Shown: in pieces, positions 7,034 to 13,989 of the stretch
Layout of the letters: each line of letters begins with the position of its first letter
Position numbering within the stretch: the stretch's first letter is position 1
NCBI GenBank assembly: GCA_018432645.1
Contig: JAHDSP010000376.1
Location: 1-15,227 of the forward strand
Source of the DNA: Bacteroidales bacterium
GTDB taxonomy: Bacteria > Bacteroidota > Bacteroidia > Bacteroidales > DTU049
Direction: 5' to 3'
Length of the DNA stretch: 15,227 nucleotides
Position numbers and translations under genes: made by a program
Notes under the pieces: generated by a model
The model's input: the letters and a program-made list of their open reading frames with translations, nothing else
The model's database searches: none
What the model was told of the DNA's origin: nothing

Positions 7034-8011
7034 ATGGAAATACTTAATTATTATATTGATTATATCCAAAAAAAATTAGCTGAGATAGATCTTAATAAAG
7101 AGCCACAAACCTTGTATGAACCTATTAGATATGGTATAGAATGTGGTGGTAAAAGATTTCGTCCAGCATTGATCTTGTTTCTATGTGATATGTACGGTGG
7201 TAACATCGATGATGCGGTGCCACCAGCATTAGGTATAGAACTTTTTCATAACTTCACTCTTTATCATGATGATATCATGGACAAAGCACAGATGAGACGT
7301 GGTAGAGAAACCGTAGTAGCTAAATATGGACTCAATAAAGCATTATTAGCTGGAGATACTTTGTTTGCTATAGCTTATAATATGGTCAATAAAACTAAAG
7401 AAAAATATTTGGTTCGCATACTAGATGAGTTTACTAACACAGCTACTAAAGTATGTGAGGGACAGCAATTAGATATGGATTTTGAGAAAAAAATTGATGT
7501 TTCTATTAGCGATTATGAAAAAATGATTTACTTGAAAACTGCTGTTTTAATTGCTAGCTCTATGAAAATAGGTGCTCTGATAGGCAATTGTCCTATTGCA
7601 GATGAAATGATGATATATGATTTAGGTATTCATCTGGGTTTAGCTTTTCAATTGCAAGATGATTATTTTGATTGTTTTGCTGATGAAAATATTTTTGGTA
7701 AAAAAATTGGTGGTGACATTCTAGATGCTAAAAAAACTTTTTTGTATATTACTGCATATCAAGATATGGAAGATGAAAAAGACAAGCAAGATTTTTATAA
7801 TTTATATAGCGATAAAAATATAAATAGTGATGACAAAATAAATAAAGTTATCGATATATATAAAAAACTAAATATAGATAAAAAAACTAAAGAACAGATT
7901 AATTATCATATAATGAAAGCCCAAAATAATATTGATTTATTATCTTTAGATAAAGAAAAAAAATCATTACTTACAAAGGTTATAGATGTAATAGCCAATA
8001 GAAGTAAATAA
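7034..8011 (+). CDS. trans-Polyprenyl diphosphate synthase (FPP/GGPP synthase-like)
   Basis: The enzyme condenses isopentenyl diphosphate with an allylic diphosphate to give all-trans prenyl diphosphates in the cytoplasm. These feed quinone, carotenoid or cell-wall lipid synthesis. Family motifs occur in order: GGKRFRPAL (38-46), first Asp-rich motif DDIMD (79-83) followed by MRRGRET, KTAVLIAS (168-175), second Asp-rich motif QDDYFD (208-213), and GKKIGGDILDAKKT. The 325-residue length is normal. The residue five before the first Asp-rich motif is Phe74 and the next is Thr75. A bulky aromatic there usually blocks long chains, so a C15-C20 product is likely; this is inference. The gene stands alone behind its own TACCTTTG promoter, and no other isoprenoid gene is in view. 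Confidence 0.92.
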   Translation: MEILNYYIDYIQKKLAEIDLNKEPQTLYEPIRYGIECGGKRFRPALILFLCDMYGGNIDDAVPPALGIELFHNFTLYHDDIMDKAQMRRGRETVVAKYGLNKALLAGDTLFAIAYNMVNKTKEKYLVRILDEFTNTATKVCEGQQLDMDFEKKIDVSISDYEKMIYLKTAVLIASSMKIGALIGNCPIADEMMIYDLGIHLGLAFQLQDDYFDCFADENIFGKKIGGDILDAKKTFLYITAYQDMEDEKDKQDFYNLYSDKNINSDDKINKVIDIYKKLNIDKKTKEQINYHIMKAQNNIDLLSLDKEKKSLLTKVIDVIANRSK

Positions 8012-8104
8012 TTAATGGAGTTAATCGTTCAGATAATAAAGTTTTTTTCAACTTTTTGTATAAAAAGAATAACTTTAATCAGTAAACTCTAGCAATACCG
8101 CATT

Positions 8105-8233
8105 GGGAAATGATTTGCTATAAAACAAGCAAGCCGAGATGGGTAAAAGGGTTTACACTGTTTGAGCAAGCTTTAGCTTGCGAGTTTGTAAACCCCTAGA
8201 GGTGATTGCGTAGTTTTATCAAATCATTTCCCC
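8105..8233. repeat. Large imperfect palindromic element
   Basis: Three nested inverted repeats share roughly one centre. The outer arms are GGGAAATGATTTG (8105-8117) with its exact complement (8220-8232); the match continues as ATAAAAC after a 2-nt offset. The middle arms are GGGTTTACA (8149-8157) and its complement (8187-8195). The inner hairpin is GCAAGC-TTTA-GCTTGC (8166-8181). The base composition is more GC-rich than the flanks. No coding frame is seen. It fills the space between the convergent polyprenyl synthase and umuC genes and looks like an interspersed palindromic repeat. Together with the hairpin at 8253-8287 it makes up most of the 388-bp gap; 8290-8399 is AT-rich with nothing notable. 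Confidence 0.75.
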
Positions 8234-8252
8234 AGCGGAGACTTTTCTTTTG

Positions 8253-8287
8253 TTACTTTTCTTTGTGTGGTTGACAAAGAAAAGTAA
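8253..8287. repeat. Perfect 14-bp-stem hairpin with 7-nt loop
   Basis: Arms 8253-8266 (TTACTTTTCTTTGT) and 8274-8287 are exact complements around the loop 8267-8273. It begins 20 bp after the large palindrome, and a similar CTTTTCTTTTG word precedes it at about 8243, suggesting they belong to one element. Lying between two convergent genes, it could also act as a bidirectional terminator, though no clean T-run follows the stem. Confidence 0.65.
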
Positions 8288-8399
8288 ATTAAATTAAAAT
8301 TTATTAAAAAAATTATACTTTTAAGGAATATAGCTATTATCGAGAATGAACCAGTAATAATTTAGTTATTAATATAACGCCTAATTCAAATAAATTTTT

Positions 8400-9659
8400 T
8401 CAGACTTTTACATTAATAATATCTTGCCATTTAGTAGTGTAGGCACGTGATAATTTCTCTTGTTTCAATTTCCATTCTCTATGTTTACCCATAGCAGCTA
8501 CTTTTAGTGTATTGCGTCCGTATTTTTTATTAATATTATCCATTGCTAACATAACTTTATTTTGTTTCTCACGATCTATTTCATCGAAAAGAGCAGTTTG
8601 CACAGCATTATCTGGCACTATATTACTTACAATAACTCCAGCTTTTTTATACTGATAACCATCTTTATATATGTTACGTAGAATAAATAGAGCATATTTA
8701 ATGATTTCAAAAGTGCTATTAGTGGCTACTGGCATATTGACAATAACATTTTTAGAATATTGAGGCAAGTCTTTTCTAAATCTATTAGTAATGACAAAAA
8801 CCATAATGGTAGAAGCACAAGAATGCTGATGTCTAAGTTTTTCAGCACAGCTAGCTGCGAAGTTAGATACAGCCTCAGCTAATAGCGAATAATCGCTTAT
8901 CATATTGCCAAAAGATCTAGATACACAGATATTTTTTTTAGATGGTGGAGAAGTTTCTAAATCGAAACATTCTATGCCCATAAGCTCTTCTTGAGTTTTA
9001 GAGCCTACCACAGTCATCTGATTTCTAATCCATTGAGGACGTAAATTTACAAAATCTAGAGCTGTTTTTACTCCATATTTATTTAACATTTTATAATGTT
9101 GTCGTCCGATGCCCCATACCTCATCTATTGGTAGTCTAGAGAGATATTCTTTTCTGTTTTCATCAGATATAATGCATATACCTTTGCTTTTAGAATCTTT
9201 TTTAGCAAAGTATTCTGCAGCTTTTGCTAATGTTTTAGTGGCTCCGATACCTATACTCACAGGTATACCCGTATATAGATACACTGTATCTTTGATTTTT
9301 TTAGCATAATCTTGCAATTCAATATATTTGTATCCTTTGAGATTTAGGAAAGCCTCGTCTATGCTATATATTTCGATTTCTGGCGAAAATTCTGCAAGTA
9401 TGTTCATCACTCTTGAGCTCATATCACCATAAAGTGGAAAATTAGTCGAAAAAACTTTAATGTTATACTTTTCGATAAGTTCTTTTAGCTCGAAAGCAGG
9501 CTTGCCCATTGGTATTCCAATGGCTTTGGCTTCGTTACTACGAGATATTACACATCCATCATTATTTGACAAAACTACCACTGGCTTGCCATTAAGTGAT
9601 GGATCAAAAACTCTCTCACAAGACACATAGAAATTATTGCAATCTACCAGAGCATACAT
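8400..9659 (-). CDS. umuC: Y-family DNA polymerase, UmuC type (Pol V catalytic subunit)
   Basis: UmuC polymerases copy damaged template during SOS-type responses, normally with cleaved UmuD. The 419-residue protein matches the UmuC branch: [15 protein letters not shown] with metal ligand Asp6 and Tyr11 at the steric-gate position, then [17 protein letters not shown], and [10 protein letters not shown] with Asp101 and Glu102. The thumb/little-finger region follows ([34 protein letters not shown]). The C-terminus (about 354-415) is the DUF4113 tail typical of UmuC. All catalytic acids are intact and the length equals that of E. coli UmuC. No umuD lies beside it in the window, so the partner is encoded elsewhere or absent. 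It diverges from rnr; a 14-bp palindrome 44 nt before its start is a candidate operator. Confidence 0.94.
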   Translation of the reverse strand: MYALVDCNNFYVSCERVFDPSLNGKPVVVLSNNDGCVISRSNEAKAIGIPMGKPAFELKELIEKYNIKVFSTNFPLYGDMSSRVMNILAEFSPEIEIYSIDEAFLNLKGYKYIELQDYAKKIKDTVYLYTGIPVSIGIGATKTLAKAAEYFAKKDSKSKGICIISDENRKEYLSRLPIDEVWGIGRQHYKMLNKYGVKTALDFVNLRPQWIRNQMTVVGSKTQEELMGIECFDLETSPPSKKNICVSRSFGNMISDYSLLAEAVSNFAASCAEKLRHQHSCASTIMVFVITNRFRKDLPQYSKNVIVNMPVATNSTFEIIKYALFILRNIYKDGYQYKKAGVIVSNIVPDNAVQTALFDEIDREKQNKVMLAMDNINKKYGRNTLKVAAMGKHREWKLKQEKLSRAYTTKWQDIINVKV

Positions 9660-9702
9660 TTTATTATTTTACTTAGATCATTTTAGCTAAATTAAAAAAA
9701 AC

Positions 9703-9716
9703 TTGTTTATAAACAA
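9703..9716. promoter_or_regulatory. Perfect 14-bp palindrome between umuC and rnr (candidate operator)
   Basis: TTGTTTATAAACAA is exactly self-complementary. It lies 44 nt upstream of the umuC start and 112 nt upstream of the rnr start. Placement and symmetry suit a dimeric repressor such as a LexA-like protein, which often controls umuC genes. In DNA this AT-rich, such palindromes also arise by chance, and no regulator gene is nearby. Confidence 0.35.
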
Positions 9717-9795
9717 AATTTTTTAATTGGCATTTTATATTGTCTATTCATATTTACTTAACATACAAATATTATTTCATTGAAATAAAATAAAT

Positions 9796-9803
9796 TAATT
9801 TTG
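9796..9803 (+). promoter_or_regulatory. Bacteroidota -7 promoter element TAATTTTG (rnr)
   Basis: It fits TAnnTTTG and ends 24 nt before ATG 9828. It covers the TTG at 9801, which argues against that codon as the rnr start. Confidence 0.4.
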
Positions 9804-9827
9804 CAAATAAACTTTTTATTAGAAATT

Positions 9828-12029
9828 ATGACTACTAACAAACAACAAAAGAATAAAGTTAAAAATGTCAAAGACAATCTAAAAAAGATTGAAAAGGAAC
9901 CTTTATTAGCAAATATTTTAGCAATTTTTAAGCAAGCTGAAGACGAAAGTTTTAATTATAAACAAATATCTGCACAGCTAGGTTATGATAATCCAAATGA
10001 TAGGGAAAAAATAGCTGATGCACTGGAAAAATTATATAAACTCGGTGCTCTAAAGCGTGTGGGTAAAGGTAAATATCAAATATCGTCTCAAGTGATTCAG
10101 AAAAATGCCCCTACAAGTGAACTGATTGGAAAAATAGATTTCAAAAGTACTGGTAAGGCTTATTTCATTAGTCCCGAGCTTAGTGAAGATATTTTTATCT
10201 CACCTATTAATACTGATAATGCTCTTCCTGGTGATAAAGTAAAAATCAGATTACTGCCAAAGCGAAAAAATAGAAAACCAGAAGGTATAGTAGTAGAAGT
10301 TGTAGAACGCAATAGAACTCAATTTGTTGGTGTATATGAAAAGGGAGCTTATGCCAGTTATGTGATTCCTGATGACTCTAAGATGCCTGTGGAGTTTGTA
10401 ATACCTAAAGATTTGAGCAATGGTGCTAATAATGGCGATAAAGTAGTGGTAGAAATAGTAGAGTGGGAGCAAGGTATCAAAGCACCTGTAGGCAAAATAG
10501 TGCGTGTATTAGGTCAACCTGGCGAAAATGAAGTAGAGATGCTATCTATCCTTGTCAATAATGGATTTCATTTAGATTTCCCTGCAGATGTTATCGAAGA
10601 GTCTTTGCATATTTCTAAAGATATTAGTCCAGAAGTTATCAGTAATAGAAAAGATTTTCGTGATGTGCTCACTTTTACTATTGACCCAGCAGAGGCCAAA
10701 GATTTCGATGATGCTATTTCTTTTAGAATATTAGATGATGGTAATTATGAAATTGGTGTCCATATAGCTGATGTTACTCATTATGTAAAGCCATTAAGCA
10801 AAATTGATATAGAAGCATATCAGCGAGCTACCTCTGTTTATCTCGTTGATAGAACTTTGCATATGTTACCAGAGAGCTTATCTGCAGACATTTGTTCACT
10901 TAGGCCTAATGAGGATAGATTGGCTTTTTCTGTTATTTTTATTATGAATAACAAAGCTAAAGTGATAAAAAGTTATATATGCGAAACTATCATTCGCTCA
11001 GATTATAGATTTAGCTATGATGAGGCACAGCAAATAATCGATGGTAAAAATAAAGATCTGGATGGTGATGCCATGCATATTTTAAATAGTTTAGCTCAGA
11101 TTTTGCGTGCAGAACGTTTTAGGAATGGTGCTATTAATTTTCATTCTGAAGAGATTAGTTTTATTTTAAATGAACAAAAAAAACCTATAGAAATAGTTAC
11201 TAAAGAACAGAGAGAGGCTAATCAGTTGATTGAAGAGTTTATGCTTTTAGCTAATAAAACTGTGGCTGAATATATAGGTTTAATACTAAAGCAAAAATCA
11301 AATAGAGAACTACCTTTTGTTTATCGTGTACATGATAAACCTTCACCTGAAAAAATCGCTACATTAGCAGTTTTTTTAAGAAAACTTGGTTATAAACTAA
11401 ATTTAGACAATGACATTGCTATGGCTAAATCTATGAATAAGTTATTCGAAGATATAGCAGATAAGCCTGAGGAAAACATGATAAATCAAATAGCTATACG
11501 TACTATGGCTCGTGCTATATATACAACTCACAATATTGGACATTATGGATTAGCTTTTAGATATTATACTCATTTCACTTCACCCATTCGTCGTTATCCT
11601 GATATGATGGTGCATAGATTATTAAAATCATATTTATCAAATGAAAGCAAAATACACTATGAAAAAATTAGTGATTTAGAGGAAAAATGTAAGCATTCTA
11701 GCGATATGGAGCAAAAAGCTCAAAATGCCGAATGGGATTCTATCAAATATAAACAAACAGAGTTTATGTTAGATAAAGTTGATAAAGTGTTTACTGGTGC
11801 TATTACTGGAGTAAGCAAATGGGGACTATTTGTGGAATTAGATGGCAAAATATGTGAAGGATTAGTACATATGGTAGATATGAAAGATGACTATTATTAT
11901 TTAGATGAAAATAATTATATGCTTGTAGGTCGTCGCACTGGTACTAGATATAGACTCGGTGATAGAGTGAGGGTAAAAATAAAGTCTGTTGATGTTGCTA
12001 AAAAACAAATTAGTATGATTTTGTGCTAA
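9828..12029 (+). CDS. rnr: Ribonuclease R (RNB-family 3'-5' exoribonuclease)
   Basis: RNase R processively degrades structured RNA from the 3' end and takes part in mRNA and rRNA turnover. Numbering from ATG 9828 (733 residues), domains in order are an N-terminal winged-helix-like region (about 26-85), two cold-shock/OB domains (about 100-142 and 160-215), the RNB catalytic domain (about 268-600) and a C-terminal S1 domain (about 652-733). The metal-binding Asp cluster is intact: Asp286, Asp292, Asp294 and Asp295 in DPAEAKDFDDAIS. The later block FTSPIRRYPDMMVHRLL is also conserved. A Lys-rich N-terminal tail (residues 4-25) may bind RNA. An upstream TTG start at 9801 is unlikely because it lies in the promoter box. 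The gene converges on the next one with 11 nt between stops. Confidence 0.95.
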   Translation: MTTNKQQKNKVKNVKDNLKKIEKEPLLANILAIFKQAEDESFNYKQISAQLGYDNPNDREKIADALEKLYKLGALKRVGKGKYQISSQVIQKNAPTSELIGKIDFKSTGKAYFISPELSEDIFISPINTDNALPGDKVKIRLLPKRKNRKPEGIVVEVVERNRTQFVGVYEKGAYASYVIPDDSKMPVEFVIPKDLSNGANNGDKVVVEIVEWEQGIKAPVGKIVRVLGQPGENEVEMLSILVNNGFHLDFPADVIEESLHISKDISPEVISNRKDFRDVLTFTIDPAEAKDFDDAISFRILDDGNYEIGVHIADVTHYVKPLSKIDIEAYQRATSVYLVDRTLHMLPESLSADICSLRPNEDRLAFSVIFIMNNKAKVIKSYICETIIRSDYRFSYDEAQQIIDGKNKDLDGDAMHILNSLAQILRAERFRNGAINFHSEEISFILNEQKKPIEIVTKEQREANQLIEEFMLLANKTVAEYIGLILKQKSNRELPFVYRVHDKPSPEKIATLAVFLRKLGYKLNLDNDIAMAKSMNKLFEDIADKPEENMINQIAIRTMARAIYTTHNIGHYGLAFRYYTHFTSPIRRYPDMMVHRLLKSYLSNESKIHYEKISDLEEKCKHSSDMEQKAQNAEWDSIKYKQTEFMLDKVDKVFTGAITGVSKWGLFVELDGKICEGLVHMVDMKDDYYYLDENNYMLVGRRTGTRYRLGDRVRVKIKSVDVAKKQISMILC

Positions 12030-12035
12030 ATATCT

Positions 12036-12049
12036 TATCATTAATGATA
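12036..12049. terminator. 14-bp palindrome across convergent gene ends
   Basis: TATCATTAATGATA is perfectly self-complementary. It lies 6 nt after the rnr stop and covers the stop codon of the opposing gene. It could form a short stem and act as a weak bidirectional terminator, but it is AT-only apart from two pairs and lacks T-runs, so the call is tentative. Confidence 0.25.
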
Positions 12050-13051
12050 TGGTGGCACTTTATTAGTTGTTTTTTTCTTTGTAGGATCATAATTATCGTG
12101 AACATCTGGTGCATTACGAGCATCTATGTTTGGTCTAAATACCCATTTATTGTCAATTAACTGCAATCCTACTAGATCTTCTGCATTAGGATAATAAAAT
12201 TGATATTGTCCTACTACAAATTTATTTAATGGTGATATGCTATTATAAATTATCATTTCATCAAAATATCTTTTTGTTTTTACAATCTTTTTATCTGCTT
12301 TTTGTGCTTTACTATAATTTTTAGAATTTTTAGGTTTGTTTTTTTGTATTGTCTTTGTGGTGCTTACTTCATATGATTGTCTTTCATATCTGAGAGTCAT
12401 TACTGCATCTTTGCTATATCTGAAAATTAGTCTGGTTGGATTTTTTTTACCTGGAATGTTTTTGAACATTCTTTTACCAAATATTGTTTGTCCATTATAT
12501 GAAAATCCTAATATATCTATTACTTTTGATTGGTATAATCCATTTTCTCCATCCCAACCTAGGAGTGTATAGTATTTAATGTCATTCACTTCTATTGGTA
12601 TTATTTGATAATATATGGCTCCATACCAATCTCCATTTTTTAATATTGCTTGTTCTGGATCTTGCAATGAATCTTTTACATTTTTTAGTTCTACTACTTT
12701 GTAGTTATTATTTCTAGGCAATTTTTTTAATGTTAATCCATATGGGATAGTTTTTCCATTGTTTAGCGGTACTCCCCATGTTATCAAAAGGAAATCTTCA
12801 CCTTTAAGTACTGATAATAGTTTTATGGTATCAAAATTAAAATTATGTGCATCTGGATAACTCAATATTTCTATCATTAATCTATTAAAATATTCATTTG
12901 ATTGCAATTTTTCGAAATCATTTTCTCCATATTTTATAATATTCTCATAATATAGTAAACTATCCAGCTGTGGAGGATATAGGATAGTATTTTTTTGAGC
13001 TAATAGCACATTAAAAAGTAAGATATTAATTATTATTATTACTTGCTTCAT
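12041..13051 (-). CDS. Secreted protein of unknown function, Bacteroidota-type
   Basis: The 336-residue protein has a clear Sec signal peptide (hydrophobic residues 4-17, probable cleavage after LLA, residue 18) and no lipobox cysteine, so it is probably periplasmic or exported. I recognise no catalytic motif. The blocks YYTLLGWDGENGL (160-172), MIIYNSISPLN (266-276), GQYQFYYP (281-288) and NKWVFRPNIDARN (301-313) resemble a conserved hypothetical family I recall from Bacteroidota. A Lys-rich, low-complexity segment (about 233-261) interrupts the region between the MTLRYE and DEMIIYN blocks and looks like an insertion or linker. It is convergent with rnr and has a MITE-like element about 90 bp upstream. 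No TAnnTTTG box is seen in 13052-13139. Function is not assigned. Confidence 0.82.
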   Translation of the reverse strand: MKQVIIIINILLFNVLLAQKNTILYPPQLDSLLYYENIIKYGENDFEKLQSNEYFNRLMIEILSYPDAHNFNFDTIKLLSVLKGEDFLLITWGVPLNNGKTIPYGLTLKKLPRNNNYKVVELKNVKDSLQDPEQAILKNGDWYGAIYYQIIPIEVNDIKYYTLLGWDGENGLYQSKVIDILGFSYNGQTIFGKRMFKNIPGKKNPTRLIFRYSKDAVMTLRYERQSYEVSTTKTIQKNKPKNSKNYSKAQKADKKIVKTKRYFDEMIIYNSISPLNKFVVGQYQFYYPNAEDLVGLQLIDNKWVFRPNIDARNAPDVHDNYDPTKKKTTNKVPPYH

Positions 13052-13139
13052 TTATTATGGTAAATTATTAAAATTAACGTAGTTAATTTATGTAATATTA
13101 TTTTAAGCATTTGTTATTAAATAATTAGATTAAATTATG

Positions 13140-13417
13140 GTTCTATAACGTTTATTGTGGGTAAATTATTTTACCACAAAGAGCACCAAGATATTACTCA
13201 AAGTTCACAAAGTTTCATTTATAACCCTTTTAATTTCATATTTTATAAAAAATAACATTAAAGTTTATCATTATCTTTCATTTTTTCTCTGTGTTCTTTG
13301 TGCTTTCTTTGAGAACTTTGTGGTTAATATTCAATTGTTTAATAATAAATAAAATTCATTTTATAAATTACTCTTTTTTTATCTTTACTCATACAAAACT
13401 ACAAAACGTTATAGAAC
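13140..13417. mobile_element. MITE-like element with 14-bp terminal inverted repeats
   Basis: GTTCTATAACGTTT (13140-13153) and its exact reverse complement (13404-13417) bound 278 bp without a plausible gene. The octamer TAAATTAT flanks it on both sides (13131-13138 and 13419-13426), one base outside each terminus, and is a possible target-site duplication, although AT-rich chance matches are likely. Inside are imperfect inverted arms of CACAAAG words, for example ACCACAAAG (13173-13181) and its complement (13316-13324). The left 34 nt recur at 6517-6550. A short frame crossing it (13155-13352) begins with TTG and is made of the repeats, so it is not called. The element separates rfbC from the secreted-protein gene. 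Confidence 0.65.
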
Positions 13418-13445
13418 ATAAATTATTATTTACAAAAAAATAATT

Positions 13446-13988
13446 TTAAAATGGAGACTTAAAATCTGCGAATGACATTGCATTGATATCTTTATCAGAC
13501 AAAATAGGATTTGCATAATTCCAAGGAATAGCTAAATGGGGATCGTTCCATGCTAAGGTCCTTTCACATTCTTTACAATAATAATCTGAGCATTTATACT
13601 GCAGTATAGTCTCATCAGCTAGTGAAATAAAGCCATGAGCAAAGCCTGCGGGGATATAAAATGATTTTTTAGTAATATCATCTAGCTCCACCATAGCATA
13701 TTTGCCAAAAGTAGAACTATTTTTTCGTAAATCTACTGCTACATCTATAACCTTCCCTTTAACAACTCTCACTAGTTTAGCCTGTGAATGTGGTGGCACC
13801 TGGAAATGTAAGCCTCTGATGACACCCATAAATGATAAAGATTCGTTTTCTTGAACGAAATCATGCATTATCCCCGCTTCATTAAGGTACGAAAGTCTAT
13901 AAGTCTCTAAAAAATATCCTCTATTATCTTTGAAAATATTTGGTGTAAATAACACCAACCCATCAATTTCTAGTTTCTTTATTTCCAT
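13446..13988 (-). CDS. rfbC: dTDP-4-dehydrorhamnose 3,5-epimerase
   Basis: RfbC/RmlC epimerises dTDP-4-dehydro-6-deoxyglucose at C3 and C5 to the L-rhamnose precursor for surface polysaccharides. The 180-residue cupin protein carries the family blocks FKDNRGYFLETY (19-30), VIRGLHFQ with the catalytic base His61, VDVAVDLR-like IDVAVDLRKNS (81-91), YIPAGFAHGF (111-120), and LQYKCSDYY with the probable catalytic Tyr131. The final block LSDKD (162-166 region) is also present. Its ATG lies 1 nt after the stop of the upstream kinase gene, so the two are co-transcribed and probably translationally coupled. rfbA, rfbB and rfbD are not in the window and may lie farther upstream or elsewhere in the genome. 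Assignment is secure. Confidence 0.95.
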   Translation of the reverse strand: MEIKKLEIDGLVLFTPNIFKDNRGYFLETYRLSYLNEAGIMHDFVQENESLSFMGVIRGLHFQVPPHSQAKLVRVVKGKVIDVAVDLRKNSSTFGKYAMVELDDITKKSFYIPAGFAHGFISLADETILQYKCSDYYCKECERTLAWNDPHLAIPWNYANPILSDKDINAMSFADFKSPF

Positions 13989-13989
13989 T

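Noticed and set aside
9801-9827. TTG start for rnr at 9801
   Set aside because: It lies within the TAATTTTG promoter element and adds nine residues without family support.
13155-13352. 65-residue frame on the + strand
   Set aside because: It starts with TTG inside the terminal region of the MITE-like element and is composed of the CACAAAG/CTTTGTG repeat words; no family resemblance and no promoter.
13140-13417. Integron attC-like site, because of TATAAC...GTTATA ends
   Set aside because: The ends are about 250 bp apart, longer than usual attC sites, there is no L'/L'' box structure, and no integrase or cassette array is present.
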